From: Martelella mediterranea DSM 17316
GTDB lineage: Bacteria > Pseudomonadota > Alphaproteobacteria > Rhizobiales > Rhizobiaceae
DNA: 64,000 nt
Direction: 5' to 3'
Assembly (NCBI RefSeq): GCF_002043005.1
Contig: NZ_CP020330.1
Coordinates: 2,932,001-2,996,000, forward strand
Shown: one piece after another, positions 30,001-41,748 of the stretch
How positions within the stretch are numbered: the stretch's first letter is position 1
Layout: each line of letters starts with the position of its first letter
Program-made: the position numbers and the translations under genes
The notes under the pieces: generated by a model
Database searches by the model: none
What the model saw: only the letters and a program-made list of their open reading frames with translations
What the model was told of the DNA's origin: nothing

Positions 30001-30938
30001 GCGGCTATGACGGCTATGCGGGCGCTGCCGGCGATCCGCGTTGGGATTGGTCCGCGGCCCGCCGTCAGGGGATTTATGCCGCGCTCAACCCGGTCAACAC
30101 CGGCTGGCTGGAGTATAACGGCGGCAGTTCGAGCGTGGATGGCGATGCCCAGGCCGGCAATTCCGGCGCGGATATCGACAGCAGCATGATCGAGGGCGGC
30201 TATCTGGCGCGGCTGGACGATGCCAACGCGATCGGCATCGTGTTCGGCGGCGGAAGCTCGACCTACAAGCAGACGGATCAGGACGGCAAGGCGGATTCGC
30301 AGAGCTTCCACGCCGCCATCAACGGCGTGACCCAGACGAAAGAAGGGTTTTATGCCACCGCTGCCCTCGGCGGCGGCGTCGACAACATCGATACAAAGCG
30401 CACGGTCGCCTTCGGCAATGCCGTCGACCAGTTGCGCGGCTCCTATTCGGCAACCACCGTCGGCGGCCGGATCGAGGCGGGCGGGCGCATCGTCCAGAAC
30501 GGCGTGGCGTTGATGCCGTTCGTGGGGGCGAGCGCGGTCTATACCCATGCGCCCGACTATCAGGAAGAGGTCGAGGCCGGCTATGGCAATGCGGCGCTCG
30601 CCTATTCCGATGTCGGCCTGTTCCGCGGCACGGTCGAGGCTGGGCTTGGCTTCGATACGGCGGCCGGCGACGTGGCGCGCCGGTTCGCGCTCAACGGACG
30701 GGTTTCCTATCTCTATCGCTATGGCGGCGGCGGCGATGCCAGCGCCAGTTTCCTGGCGGTGCCGGGCTACGGCTTCTCGATCTCCAGCAACGCGCCCACC
30801 GGCAGCGCCGTCGCCGCCAATGTCGCAGCGAGAATCCAGTTGACCAGCCAGGCCGATCTCAGCCTTGGCGCCTATGGCGAATGGGGCGAGAGCTATTCGG
30901 CGCTGATCGCATCGGCGAAACTGCGTTACGTCTGGTAG
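27063..30938 (+). CDS. Large autotransporter (type Va secretion) with T5SS/PEP-CTERM-associated repeats
   Basis: A 1291-residue self-secreting surface protein. The Sec signal peptide is residues 1-32 (ALFLSSSALLVAWSAPGLAA). The passenger (about 33-870) holds ten or so ~50-residue units at about 90-590 of the form VG..GTG.L.V..GATVT, then a stretch like the autotransporter-associated beta-strand repeat (TTIGSGAEIQVGAGGTTGTL). A helical linker lies near 880-930. The translocator barrel spans about 970-1291 and ends in KLRYVW, the aromatic C-terminus expected for BAM recognition. No protease or lipase motif is visible in the passenger, so adhesion or biofilm formation is only an inference. It stands alone in its operon. 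Confidence 0.9.
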   Translation: MRGLKFRQGAARALFLSSSALLVAWSAPGLAADFNWTGATSTDWYATENWTVDGSQPPLPPKSGDNVTINTLNNAPVLTPDRGTEYISNFIVGDTAAGKLTSNATVSGEVVTLGASAGGNGTIIVQGAGSAIQFDKQIVVGGAGTGTLTMQSGAKGQTGAITIGNAASGEGTYTLDGAGTEMRTYGTGANSVVIGNLGTGTLNITGGAKFESNQTIIGQGAGGDGAVVISGANSEWNGYGDLTVGLSGTGSVTVNNGGHAISGSLSIGQNNSSTGNIATVTGAGSLWNVYNDIAIGGNVAGGGSGGEGELSVLAGATMTASNMTVGYVTGGEGTVTIDGAGTQLQLSAALKVGNSGDGGLTVSDGATVTADYAMLGVNATGYGGTVITGAGSSVTLTNRMTVAAKGDGALGIFDGGTLNSNGGVIGRDADSEGAVALTTGGVWTNTSNLTVGEDGTGLLGIGSGAKVTNKTTVLGASATGSGGVLVAGAGSSWDVDGGITVGAGGTGLFSVTTGATVTSTASVVADAAGSFGLAEVYGGSWTVNGDLVVGNGGTGVLDVAENGIVTADSLVLAAASGSQGGLVIGGIPGVGSAVAPGEVAIPTITFGEGTGLIVFNHTSSDYVFAPTISGAGQIAALSGTTILTADNTNTGLTTIGSGAEIQVGAGGTTGTLGGDAAIDAGGTLSFARSDDIEFRGALSGGGALVQKGPGELNLSTDSTDFTGSLEAAGGTLDIDADLRGATAEVVSGATLGGSGIIGDTHVSTGGTFRGGDSKGSITVDGDLDFDPDATYVAVITINQEPAIVTGTVAFDDTAIDLDFDQGGVLKKEYTLLQAGNLTGTYDPSLDSLPSQFRGTITDENNALKLGLAYVGGNFNFSALGQGVNTALVNAFNDGVPLQGTLAAGMLQSGQAYEAAMTTLGGELGINATMTATLGMDNFLRRSSNPNRLLAGWRPIEKDADEDTVQNAPAATSGLAYWAVGGYDGYAGAAGDPRWDWSAARRQGIYAALNPVNTGWLEYNGGSSSVDGDAQAGNSGADIDSSMIEGGYLARLDDANAIGIVFGGGSSTYKQTDQDGKADSQSFHAAINGVTQTKEGFYATAALGGGVDNIDTKRTVAFGNAVDQLRGSYSATTVGGRIEAGGRIVQNGVALMPFVGASAVYTHAPDYQEEVEAGYGNAALAYSDVGLFRGTVEAGLGFDTAAGDVARRFALNGRVSYLYRYGGGGDASASFLAVPGYGFSISSNAPTGSAVAANVAARIQLTSQADLSLGAYGEWGESYSALIASAKLRYVW

Positions 30939-30954
30939 GAGTCGGCGCAGACCG

Positions 30955-30984
30955 CCGCGCTCCTTCTTGAGGCGCGGGCTTTTC
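30955..30984 (+). terminator. Possible terminator after the autotransporter gene
   Basis: A 6-bp stem CCGCGC (30955-30960) with GCGCGG (30972-30977), followed by GCTTTTCTG. Short stem, so moderate support. Confidence 0.5.
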
Positions 30985-31016
30985 TGTGCCATCAAGAGCG
31001 CCGAAAAGGAGGGGCC

Positions 31017-31895
31017 ATGTCTCTTTCCCACCGTCCTATCGATCATCTGGTTCTGCCGGTCGTCGATCTTGCGACCGCGCGGCTCAGGCTTTCCGCGCTC
31101 GGCTTCGCCGTGGCGCCGGAGGCGCGGCATCCGTTCGGTACGGAGAATGCCTGCGTCTATTTCGCCGATTCGACCTATCTCGAACCGCTCGCGATCGCCG
31201 ACCAGCAAATCTACGACCAGAATATTCCGAAAACCGAATTCGTGCGCCGCGACCGCGCCTACCGCTTCCGTAACGGCGATGACGGGTTCTCCGCGATCGT
31301 CTTCAAGAGCGAGAATGCGGCGGCCGACCATGCCGCATTCGCCGAAGCCGGCATTGGCGTCGGCGATCTGTTCAGCTTCTCCCGGCCCTACAAGCTTGCC
31401 GACGGGACGGAAGCCACAGCCGGTTTCAAGCTCGCCTTCGCCGCCGATCTGCGCGCGCCCGACCTGTTGTTCTTCACCTGCGAACGCATGCAGGCGCTTG
31501 CCCCCGACGAGACCCTCATGGGCCATCAGAACGGCGTGACCGGCATTGCTGGCGTCTTGCTCGGCGAGGACTACCCGATGGAATTCGAGCCGCTGCTGCA
31601 GACGCTCACCCGCGCCGGCGAGGCCGATATCCATCCCGACGGCTTCAGCACCGATGCGCTGACGGCGAAGCTTTCGGTCTTCACCTTTGATCATCTCTAC
31701 AGGCAATATGGCATCGCTCGTTCCGGCGCGGGCCGCGGGATCGAGCCCGCCGCTATTGTGTTCGAGGTGGCCGACCTGGAAAACCTCGCCGATATTCTGA
31801 AAGCCAACGAGATCGCCTCACGGCAGACCGGCGACGGCATCGCCGTGCCGCCGGCGCCCGGCCAGGGCGTGACCTTCATATTCAGGGAATACTAG
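31017..31895 (+). CDS. Glyoxalase-fold (VOC) family protein
   Basis: A 292-residue protein with two vicinal-oxygen-chelate halves: [23 protein letters not shown] opens the first, and [19 protein letters not shown] opens the second. It resembles the glyoxalase-like domain (Glyoxalase_3) group, whose substrates are mostly unknown. AAAAGGAGG precedes ATG 31017. kdsA starts 1 bp after its stop, so they are likely co-transcribed. Confidence 0.82.
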   Translation: MSLSHRPIDHLVLPVVDLATARLRLSALGFAVAPEARHPFGTENACVYFADSTYLEPLAIADQQIYDQNIPKTEFVRRDRAYRFRNGDDGFSAIVFKSENAAADHAAFAEAGIGVGDLFSFSRPYKLADGTEATAGFKLAFAADLRAPDLLFFTCERMQALAPDETLMGHQNGVTGIAGVLLGEDYPMEFEPLLQTLTRAGEADIHPDGFSTDALTAKLSVFTFDHLYRQYGIARSGAGRGIEPAAIVFEVADLENLADILKANEIASRQTGDGIAVPPAPGQGVTFIFREY

Positions 31896-31896
31896 C

Positions 31897-32736
31897 ATGA
31901 CCGACCGTACCGTGACCGCCGGCGCCGGCGAAAAAGCAGTCGCCTTTTCCAATAGCGGGAAGCTGTCGCTGATCGCCGGGCCGTGCCAGATGGAAAGCCG
32001 CGATCACGCCTTCATGATGGCCGGAAAGCTTTCGGAAATCTGCGCGGATGCCGGGATCGCGCTGGTCTACAAATCCTCCTTCGACAAGGCCAACCGCACC
32101 TCGCTCAAGGCGACGCGCGGCATGGGGCTCGACAAATCGCTCGAAGTCTTCGCCGACCTGAAGAGAGAGTTCGGCTTTCCGGTGCTGACCGACATCCACA
32201 CCGAGGAGCAATGCGCCGAGGTAGCGACCGTCGTCGACGTGCTGCAGATCCCGGCCTTCCTGTCGCGCCAGACAGACCTTCTGGTCGCCGCCGCGAAGAC
32301 CGGCCGGGTGATCAACGTCAAGAAGGGCCAGTTCCTGGCGCCCTGGGACATGAAAAACGTCCTCGCCAAGATCGTCGACAGCGGCAATGATAATGTTCTG
32401 CTGTGCGAGCGCGGCGTTTCCTTCGGCTACAACACGCTGGTTTCCGACATGCGGGCGCTGCCGATCATGGCATCCACCGGCGCGCCGGTGATCTTCGACG
32501 CCACCCATTCGGTGCAGCAGCCGGGCGGGCAGGGCGGTTCGACCGGCGGACAGCGGGAATTCGTCGAGACGCTGGCGCGCGCGGCCGTTGCCGTCGGCGT
32601 TGCCGGCGTTTTCATCGAGACCCATGAGGATCCTGACAATGCGCCTTCGGACGGTCCCAACATGGTGCCGCTCGATGACATGCCGCGGCTTCTGGACAAG
32701 CTTCTTGCTTTTGACGCCATTGCCAAGGGAAGGTAA
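31897..32736 (+). CDS. kdsA: 3-deoxy-8-phosphooctulonate synthase
   Basis: Condenses phosphoenolpyruvate with arabinose 5-phosphate to make KDO 8-phosphate for lipopolysaccharide. The 279-residue TIM barrel shows [62 protein letters not shown] and [19 protein letters not shown]. The Cys in AGPCQMES sits where metal-dependent (class II) enzymes have Cys and E. coli KdsA has Asn, so this is probably a metalloenzyme. It follows the VOC gene immediately; enolase is 207 bp downstream. Confidence 0.97.
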   Translation: MTDRTVTAGAGEKAVAFSNSGKLSLIAGPCQMESRDHAFMMAGKLSEICADAGIALVYKSSFDKANRTSLKATRGMGLDKSLEVFADLKREFGFPVLTDIHTEEQCAEVATVVDVLQIPAFLSRQTDLLVAAAKTGRVINVKKGQFLAPWDMKNVLAKIVDSGNDNVLLCERGVSFGYNTLVSDMRALPIMASTGAPVIFDATHSVQQPGGQGGSTGGQREFVETLARAAVAVGVAGVFIETHEDPDNAPSDGPNMVPLDDMPRLLDKLLAFDAIAKGR

Positions 32737-32937
32737 GTTCTTTCGAAATCGGGCGATCGTGCCGCAAATATGCGCGGCTTGATCGCCAAAATCATTCATT
32801 CGTCATAGTGCTGGCGCACGAACTGCATTAAGCAGAACTCCGACGACGCGGTCCGCCTGCTGAAGGGGTGGCCCTCGCAAGGCTCCAGCGCTTAGACGCG
32901 GTCGTTTCATTTTTTTTGTAGCAAGGTCGACAGGTAG

Positions 32938-34218
<1,281 letters not shown>

Positions 34219-34258
34219 TTTTTCGGAAGCTCCGGCCTCGCCTGGAGCCCCAGCCCAT

Positions 34259-34283
34259 AATCTCCCCCTCAAGGGGGGAGATT
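34259..34283. terminator. Perfect palindrome after enolase, shared with the repeat modules
   Basis: AATCTCCCCC (34259-34268), loop TCAAG, GGGGGAGATT (34274-34283). The same CCTCAAGGGGGGAGATT text ends the outer modules of repeat copies B (3931-3947) and C (45861-45877), so this is a solo module of that family. It could terminate eno transcripts. Confidence 0.65.
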
Positions 34284-34492
34284 GTTGGCGGCCAGTTCCT
34301 TGGTTGAAACCAACGTTGAGCGAAACTGAGATTCCAGAGGGTATCATTGCCCCTCAGCCGGGCCTGATTGCCGCTCCGGCTTTGCCTCAAAAAGCCGCAC
34401 TTCGTCCCATCCCCCGACACCCGGTTTAGCCTTGGTTAAGGTTCACGCGCTAGTGTGACTCCATTGTATTGCGTAGCCTTCCGGACAGCTTC

Positions 34493-34813
34493 ATGTGGAC
34501 CCGACATCATAAATCCCGGTTTTACGGCCGCCTGATCGTACCGGCGATCACCGTCTGCTTCATGAGCTATTTCATCTATCACTCGATCCATGGCGATTAC
34601 GGCCTGATTGCCGGCGAGCGATTTGCGGCCCACAAGGCGCTCAACGAGCGCAAGCTGGAGAAGCTCGTGGCCGAACGCGAGGCGAGGGAGAAGCATGTCA
34701 AGATGCTCTCCGACGGCTCGCTGATGAAGGATGCGCTTGACGAGCATGCGCGCTACGCGCTCAACCTGCTGAAGCCGGACGAGATCGTGATTTTCGAGCG
34801 ACATCTGCAATAA
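34493..34813 (+). CDS. Septum formation initiator FtsB/DivIC-like protein
   Basis: A 106-residue divisome protein: short basic cytoplasmic tail (MWTRHHKSRFYGR), one membrane helix (about 14-32), then a periplasmic coiled coil rich in Leu/Glu/Lys (about 45-85). The position between eno and pdhA matches ftsB-type genes in Rhizobiales. I start at ATG 34493; the upstream in-frame start at 34469 lacks support. The 274-bp gap to eno holds the palindrome and otherwise nothing I recognise. Confidence 0.87.
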   Translation: MWTRHHKSRFYGRLIVPAITVCFMSYFIYHSIHGDYGLIAGERFAAHKALNERKLEKLVAEREAREKHVKMLSDGSLMKDALDEHARYALNLLKPDEIVIFERHLQ

Positions 34814-34960
34814 ACTGAAATCAAGTTAATTCAATCTTTTATAAATAATTTCAATATTTTGAGTTGTCATAGAGCGTGCTAAATCTAGCATTGCCGTGCC
34901 GCACAAAACCGCCTATTGTGACTGCCAATTCCACGTCTTTCCTCAACGAAGGAGACCCTG

Positions 34961-35983
34961 ATGGCGTCCCAAGCGTCCGCTTCACGGAAATCACCCAAAA
35001 AAGAAGATAACAAACGGATCGTCGAATTCGATCGCGATCAGGAAATGCATGCGCTCCGCGAAATGCTGATGATCCGCCGCTTCGAGGAAAAGGCCGGCCA
35101 GCTTTACGGCATGGGCTTCATCGGCGGTTTCTGTCACCTCTATATCGGTCAGGAAGCCGTCGTCGTCGGTATGCAGATGGCGCTGAAGGACGGCGACCAG
35201 ATCATCACCAGCTACCGCGACCACGGTCATATGCTCGCAACCGGCATGGAAGCGCGCGGCGTGATGGCCGAGCTGACCGGCCGCCGCTCGGGCTATTCCA
35301 AGGGCAAGGGCGGCTCGATGCACATGTTCTCCAAGGAGAAGGCGTTTTACGGCGGCCACGGCATTGTCGGCGCGCAGGTTCCGCTCGGAACCGGTCTCGC
35401 CTTCGCCAACCGTTACCGCGAGAACGACCATGTCGCCGTCGTCTATTACGGCGATGGCGCGGCCAATCAGGGCCAGGTCTATGAAAGCTTCAACATGGCC
35501 GAGCTTTGGAAGCTGCCGGTGGTCTATGTTGTCGAAAACAACCGCTATGCCATGGGCACCTCGGTTACGCGCTCGTCGGCTGAGACCGACTTTTCCAAGC
35601 GCGGCGCATCTTTCAACATTCCCGGCAAGCAGGTCGACGGCATGGATGTCCGCGCCGTCAAGGCGGCTGCCGAAGAGGCGGAAAAGTTCGCGCGTGAAGG
35701 CAACGGGCCGTTCATTCTCGAAATGATGACTTACCGCTATCGCGGCCACTCGATGTCGGACCCGGCGAAATACCGCTCCAAGGACGAGGTCCAGAAGATG
35801 CGCGCCGAGCACGACCCGATCGAGCAGGTCAGAAAGCGGCTTCTGGACAAGAAGTGGGCGACGGAAGACGAGTTGAAGGCGATCGACAAGGACGTGCGCT
35901 CGGTCATCTCCGACGCCGCCGATTTCGCCCAGACCGATCCGGAGCCGGATGCGTCCGAGCTCTACACCGACATCCTGCGCTAA
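34961..35983 (+). CDS. pdhA: Pyruvate dehydrogenase E1 component, alpha subunit
   Basis: Decarboxylates pyruvate with thiamine diphosphate as part of the alpha2beta2 E1. The 340 residues include [47 protein letters not shown], the TPP/Mg motif [15 protein letters not shown] ... [10 protein letters not shown], and the phosphorylation-loop-like [21 protein letters not shown] precedes ATG 34961. The A+T-rich stretch at 34814-34900 upstream probably holds the operon promoter. pdhB follows 16 bp later. Confidence 0.98.
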   Translation: MASQASASRKSPKKEDNKRIVEFDRDQEMHALREMLMIRRFEEKAGQLYGMGFIGGFCHLYIGQEAVVVGMQMALKDGDQIITSYRDHGHMLATGMEARGVMAELTGRRSGYSKGKGGSMHMFSKEKAFYGGHGIVGAQVPLGTGLAFANRYRENDHVAVVYYGDGAANQGQVYESFNMAELWKLPVVYVVENNRYAMGTSVTRSSAETDFSKRGASFNIPGKQVDGMDVRAVKAAAEEAEKFAREGNGPFILEMMTYRYRGHSMSDPAKYRSKDEVQKMRAEHDPIEQVRKRLLDKKWATEDELKAIDKDVRSVISDAADFAQTDPEPDASELYTDILR

Positions 35984-35999
35984 GACGGGGAGGGATACC

Positions 36000-37394
<1,395 letters not shown>

Positions 37395-37406
37395 GGGAGC
37401 GTCAAG

Positions 37407-38813
37407 ATGCCCATCAAGATTACGATGCCGGCGCTTTCGCCGACCATGGAAGAGGGCAATCTTTCCAAGTGGCTGGTCAAGGAAGGCGACAGCGTTTCGG
37501 CCGGTGATGTGATTGCCGAGATCGAAACCGACAAGGCGACGATGGAAGTCGAAGCCGTCGACGAGGGCACGGTCGCCAAGATCGTTGTGCCGGAAGGCAC
37601 CGACGGCGTGGCGGTCAACGCCCTGATCGCGATCCTTGCCGAAGATGGCGAGGACGTTGCCGAGGCCGCCAAGGCGGCCGAAGGCGGCGGCGAGGCTCCG
37701 GCCAAGGCGGAAAAGCCGAAGGAAGACAAGCCGAAGCAGCCCGCCAAGGAAGAGGACAAGGCCGAGAAATCGTCCTCCGACGAAACGGCCGAGAAGGTCG
37801 CCAAGGGCGGCATTCCATCCTCCGACACGCCGGTTCCCGAACCCAAGGCGCCGGCAGCGCCCAAGGCCGATGGCGAGCGTATCTTCGCCTCGCCGCTTGC
37901 CCGCCGTCTCGCCAAGGAGGCCGGTCTTGATCTGACGGCGCTTTCCGGTTCCGGCCCGCATGGCCGCATCGTCAAGCGCGATGTCGAGAAGGCGGAGAGC
38001 GAAGGCGTCGGCAACGCCGCTGCCAAGCCGGAAGCCGGCAGACAAGAGGCTGCCGCCGCGCCGCTGCCGAAGGCGACCTCCGAAGAGGCGGTTCTCAAGC
38101 TGTTCGAGGAAGGCTCCTACGAACTCGTGCCGCATGACGGCATGCGTAAGACGATCGCCAAGCGTCTCGTCGAATCCAAGCAGACCGTGCCGCATTTCTA
38201 TGTCACGGTCGATTGCGAGCTCGACGCGCTGCTTTCGCTCAGGAGCCAGCTCAACAAGGCGGCCCCCGTCAAGGACGACAAGCCGGCCTACAAGCTCTCG
38301 GTCAACGACATGGTCATCAAGGCCATGGCGCTTGCACTCCGGGATGTACCGAGCGCCAACGTCTCCTGGACGGAAAACAACATGGTCGTCCACAAGCATG
38401 TCGATGTCGGCGTCGCCGTGTCGATCCCGGGCGGTCTGATCACCCCGATCGTGCGCCGGGCGGAGGAAAAGCCGCTCTCGGTCATCTCCAACGAGATGAA
38501 GGATCTGGGCAGCCGCGCGCGCGACAAGAAGCTGAAGCCCGCCGAATACCAGGGCGGAACGACGGCCGTTTCGAACATGGGCATGATGGGCGTCAAGGAT
38601 TTCGCCGCCGTCATCAACCCGCCCCACGCCTCGATCCTGGCGATCGGCGCGGGCGAGAAGCGGCCGGTGGTCAAGAATGACGAACTGGCGATCGCGACCG
38701 TGATGTCGGTGACGCTGTCGACCGACCACCGCTGCGTCGATGGGGCGCTTGCGGCCGAAGTTCTGGCGGCGTTCAAGGGCTACATCGAAAACCCGATGTC
38801 GATGCTGGTCTGA
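37407..38813 (+). CDS. pdhC: Dihydrolipoamide acetyltransferase (E2) of pyruvate dehydrogenase
   Basis: Core of the complex: accepts the acetyl group on lipoyl-Lys43 and passes it to CoA. The 468 residues: lipoyl domain (1-80), charged Ala/Lys/Pro linker (85-150), E1/E3-binding domain (about 155-190, [17 protein letters not shown] ... GRIVKRDVE), second linker, and the catalytic domain (about 235-468) ending with the active-site His in [21 protein letters not shown] precedes ATG 37407. Its lipoyl domain is almost the same as that of pdhB. Confidence 0.98.
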   Translation: MPIKITMPALSPTMEEGNLSKWLVKEGDSVSAGDVIAEIETDKATMEVEAVDEGTVAKIVVPEGTDGVAVNALIAILAEDGEDVAEAAKAAEGGGEAPAKAEKPKEDKPKQPAKEEDKAEKSSSDETAEKVAKGGIPSSDTPVPEPKAPAAPKADGERIFASPLARRLAKEAGLDLTALSGSGPHGRIVKRDVEKAESEGVGNAAAKPEAGRQEAAAAPLPKATSEEAVLKLFEEGSYELVPHDGMRKTIAKRLVESKQTVPHFYVTVDCELDALLSLRSQLNKAAPVKDDKPAYKLSVNDMVIKAMALALRDVPSANVSWTENNMVVHKHVDVGVAVSIPGGLITPIVRRAEEKPLSVISNEMKDLGSRARDKKLKPAEYQGGTTAVSNMGMMGVKDFAAVINPPHASILAIGAGEKRPVVKNDELAIATVMSVTLSTDHRCVDGALAAEVLAAFKGYIENPMSMLV

Positions 38814-38823
38814 GGGCGGTCCG

Positions 38824-39462
38824 ATGAAGACGGTTCTCTGCTACGGCGATTCGCTGACGTTCGGCCATGATGCGGCCGGGCAGGACCGTCATGCGCATGA
38901 GGACCGCTGGCCGATGGTGTTGCAGAAGGCGCTGGGGGAGGGCGTTCACGTTCTCCCCGAGGCGCTGGGCGGCCGCACCACGGCCTTTGACGATCACACG
39001 GCGGCGGCTGACCGCAACGGCGCCAGGGTTCTGCCGACGCTGCTTGCCAGCCACACGCCGCTCGATCTGGTCATCATCATGCTCGGCACCAACGACCTGA
39101 AGCCCTGGACCGGGGGCGGGGCGTTGGCGGCCAGAAACGGCATGAAGCGGCTGATCGAGATCGTAAGGGCGCATCCCTATCCCTTCGATCATACCGCGCC
39201 GGACATTCTGGTGGTTGCCCCGCCGCATGCGGTGCCCACGGCCAACGATACCGGCATGGGGTTCCTGAAGGGCGTGGTCGAGCAATCGCAGATGCTCTCG
39301 ACCTTCTACAGCGAACTGGCCGATGAGTTGGGCTGCGGTTTCTATGATGCGGCCTCGGTTTCGCGCGCAAGTCCGGTGGACGGCGTCCATCTCGATGCGG
39401 AAAATACCCGCGCCATCGGCCGCGGCCTCGAACCGATCGTCAGGATGATGCTCGGCCTGTGA
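38824..39462 (+). CDS. SGNH/GDSL-type hydrolase
   Basis: A 212-residue esterase/lipase-like hydrolase. Blocks: catalytic Ser in CYGDSLTFG, Gly in LGGRTTAFDD, Asn in MLGTNDLKPW, and the Asp-His pair in DGVHLDAENTRAIG. Substrate unknown; related enzymes act on carbohydrate esters or arylesters. It starts 10 bp after pdhC, so it is transcribed with the pdh operon, an association seen in other Rhizobiales but without an obvious biochemical link. ATG 38824 is preferred over the upstream start at 38740 inside pdhC. Confidence 0.9.
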   Translation: MKTVLCYGDSLTFGHDAAGQDRHAHEDRWPMVLQKALGEGVHVLPEALGGRTTAFDDHTAAADRNGARVLPTLLASHTPLDLVIIMLGTNDLKPWTGGGALAARNGMKRLIEIVRAHPYPFDHTAPDILVVAPPHAVPTANDTGMGFLKGVVEQSQMLSTFYSELADELGCGFYDAASVSRASPVDGVHLDAENTRAIGRGLEPIVRMMLGL

Positions 39463-39538
39463 TTTTTTTTGATTAATATCAAGGAGTGGACACGAAGCGC
39501 GGATAGGGTGGATATCAACCACAACAGAGGAGATATCC

Positions 39539-39775
39539 ATGTCGAACACCCCGCACGAACTGGCCGATGAATTCCCGGAATTCGCCGACCGGATTCACGA
39601 ATTGAAGGTCGAGGACGCGCATTTTGCCAAGCTCTTCGACGACTATCATGAGGTAAACCGCGCGATCCACCGCGCGGAGGAAAACATCGAACCGACCGAT
39701 GACGTGCATATGGAAGAAATGCGCAAGCGCCGGATGGTTCTGAAGGACGAAATCTACGGGATGCTGAAACAATAG
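39539..39775 (+). CDS. YdcH-like small protein (DUF465)
   Basis: A 78-residue, highly charged helical protein: FPEFADRIHELKVEDAHFAKLFDDYHEVNRAIHRAE is the DUF465 signature, forming a short coiled coil. Function unknown. AGAGGAG is placed correctly before ATG 39539. It lies between the SGNH hydrolase and lpd in the pdh cluster. Confidence 0.9.
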   Translation: MSNTPHELADEFPEFADRIHELKVEDAHFAKLFDDYHEVNRAIHRAEENIEPTDDVHMEEMRKRRMVLKDEIYGMLKQ

Positions 39776-39841
39776 AGCGGCGGCATCCCGCAAGCGGGCC
39801 GGGCGGTTTATTGCCCGGCTCCCCTTAAAGGAGATGTACCC

Positions 39842-41287
39842 GTGTCTGAGACCTACGATGTCCTCGTCATCGGCGCCGGCCCCGGTGGCTATATCGCCGC
39901 CATCCGCGCCGCCCAGCTTGGCCTGAAGACTGCTGTCGTCGAGCGTGAGCACATGGCCGGCATCTGCTCCAACTGGGGCTGCATCCCGACCAAGGCGCTG
40001 CTCAGGTCCGCCGAAGTGCTCGACAACACCAATCATGCCAAGGAATACGGGCTCGTCATCGAAGGCCAGGTCAAGGCCGATCTCGATGCCATCGTGAAAC
40101 GCTCGCGCGGCATTGCCGAGCGGATGAATGCCGGCGTGATCTATCTGATGAAGAAGAACAAGGTCGACATCATCTGGGGCGAGGCGACGCTGTCGAAGCC
40201 CGGCGAGGTGACCGTCTCCGAGGTGAAGAAAAAGATCGTAGAGCCGCAGGCCCCGACGCCGAAGGGCGCCAAAGGTCCAGGCACCTACAACGCCAAGCAC
40301 ATCATCGTTGCGACCGGCGCACGGCCGCGCGCGCTGCCCGGAATCGAGCCCGACGGCAAGCTGATCTGGACCTATTTCGACGCGCTGAAGCCGGCCAAGC
40401 TGCCGAAATCGCTGCTGGTGATGGGCTCGGGCGCGATCGGGATCGAATTCGCCTCCTTCTACCGCTCGCTCGGCGTCGAGGTGACGGTGGTCGAGGTGAT
40501 GAAGCAGGTCATGCCTGTCGAGGACAACGAGATCGCCAAATTCGCCCAGAAGCGGCTGGAAAAGCGCGGCATCAAGATCATGCTCGAAGCCAAGGTCGCG
40601 AAGGTCGAAAAGGGCGGCGACAACATTACCGCCCATGTCGAGACCAAGGACGGCAAGGTCGAGAAGATCACCGCCGACCGGATGATCTCGGCCGTCGGCG
40701 TTCAGGGCAATATCGAGAATATCGGGCTGGAAAAGCTTGGCATCAAGACCGATCGCGGCTGCATCGTCATCGACGACTATTGCAAGACCAATGTCGAGGG
40801 CATCTATGCGATCGGTGATGTCGCCGGCCCGCCGATGCTCGCCCACAAGGCCGAGCACGAGGCTGTGATCTGCGTCGAAAAGATCGCCGGCGAGAAGAAC
40901 GTCCATCCGCTCGACAGGCTGAAGGTGCCGGGCTGCACCTACTGCAATCCGCAGGTTGCCTCGGTCGGCCTCACCGAAGCCAAGGCCAAGGAAGCCGGCC
41001 ATGAGGTCCGCGTTGGCCGCTTCAGCTTCGCCGCAAACGGCAAGGCGGTGGCGCTCGGCGAGGATCAGGGCATGGTCAAGACCGTGTTCGACAAGAACAC
41101 CGGCGAGCTGCTCGGCGCCCATATGGTGGGCGCGGAAGTGACCGAACTGATCGAGGGCTTCGTGGTCGCCATGAACCTGGAGACCACCGAGGAAGAACTG
41201 ATGCACACGATCTTCCCGCACCCGACGCTTTCGGAAACGATGAAGGAAAGCGTGCTCGACGCATATGGGCGTGTACTTAACGCATGA
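39842..41287 (+). CDS. lpd: Dihydrolipoyl dehydrogenase (E3)
   Basis: FAD-dependent disulfide reductase that reoxidises the lipoyl arms of pyruvate dehydrogenase. The 481 residues show the FAD motif LVIGAGPGGYIAAIRAAQLG, redox Cys pair GICSNWGCIPTKAL, NAD motif VMGSGAIGIEFASFYRSLG, GDVAGPPMLAHKAEHEAV and the C-terminal active-site His in FPHPTLSETMKE. It has an insertion around 125-145 (VKKKIVEPQAPTPKG). GTG 39842 is the start, behind AAAGGAGATG. It completes the complex in this cluster. Confidence 0.97.
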   Translation: MSETYDVLVIGAGPGGYIAAIRAAQLGLKTAVVEREHMAGICSNWGCIPTKALLRSAEVLDNTNHAKEYGLVIEGQVKADLDAIVKRSRGIAERMNAGVIYLMKKNKVDIIWGEATLSKPGEVTVSEVKKKIVEPQAPTPKGAKGPGTYNAKHIIVATGARPRALPGIEPDGKLIWTYFDALKPAKLPKSLLVMGSGAIGIEFASFYRSLGVEVTVVEVMKQVMPVEDNEIAKFAQKRLEKRGIKIMLEAKVAKVEKGGDNITAHVETKDGKVEKITADRMISAVGVQGNIENIGLEKLGIKTDRGCIVIDDYCKTNVEGIYAIGDVAGPPMLAHKAEHEAVICVEKIAGEKNVHPLDRLKVPGCTYCNPQVASVGLTEAKAKEAGHEVRVGRFSFAANGKAVALGEDQGMVKTVFDKNTGELLGAHMVGAEVTELIEGFVVAMNLETTEEELMHTIFPHPTLSETMKESVLDAYGRVLNA

Positions 41288-41357
41288 TTCCTCTATGTTA
41301 TCGGTAGCGGGAACGAGAGGACCTGCTTCGACGTCTAGCAAAAAGGGAGACGCATTT

Positions 41358-41609
41358 ATGGAAGAACAGGGTGTAGGCTGGATTGCCGCCATCATCATCG
41401 GCGGTATCGCCGGATGGCTCGCCGAGAAGTTCATGAAGTCCAATATGGGCATTCTCATGAACATCATCCTCGGCATTGTCGGCGCCATTGTTGCAAACGC
41501 AATTCTGGGCGTGTTCGGCATCGCCCTTGGCGGATGGCTGGGCTATCTGATCGCCGGTTTTATCGGCGCGGTGATTCTGATTTTCGTCGGACGCATGATC
41601 CGGCGCTGA
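41358..41609 (+). CDS. GlsB/YeaQ/YmgE-family small membrane protein
   Basis: An 83-residue protein with three membrane segments and Gly zippers ([63 protein letters not shown]). Members are linked to stress in some bacteria; the molecular role is unknown. ATG 41358 follows AAGGGAG. It lies between lpd and lipA. Confidence 0.9.
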   Translation: MEEQGVGWIAAIIIGGIAGWLAEKFMKSNMGILMNIILGIVGAIVANAILGVFGIALGGWLGYLIAGFIGAVILIFVGRMIRR

Positions 41610-41661
41610 GGCATTTCGCTGTTGGACGCAACGTCCGCGAAAGTGCCGTAAGAACAAGATA

Positions 41662-41732
41662 GACCGGAGCCGCGAAACGCGGTTCCGGTCTAACGGAAAA
41701 CGAGGCCGCCCGGGCCGGAGAGGCCCGGCGGC
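41662..41732 (+). promoter_or_regulatory. Two strong hairpins in the lipA 5' region
   Basis: Hairpin 1: GACCGGAGCCGCG (41662-41674), loop AAA, CGCGGTTCCGGTC (41678-41690), with one G-T pair. Hairpin 2: GCCGCCCGGGCC (41705-41716), loop GGAGA, GGCCCGGCGGC (41722-41732). No U-tract follows either, so they may stabilise or attenuate the transcript between the GlsB-type gene and lipA rather than act as classical terminators. Confidence 0.5.
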
Positions 41733-41748
41733 GCTGAAGGACGAACAG

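Noticed and set aside
26940..31706. A 1588-codon open frame antisense to the autotransporter and the VOC gene
   Set aside because: It has no domain, is low-complexity (Ala/Gly/Arg/Asp-rich) and mirrors the codon bias of the sense genes; antisense frames stay open in GC-rich DNA. The sense genes have signal peptide, barrel and ribosome-binding sites.
39515..41521. A 668-codon open frame antisense to lpd
   Set aside because: Shadow of lpd, whose FAD, NAD and redox-Cys motifs are unambiguous.
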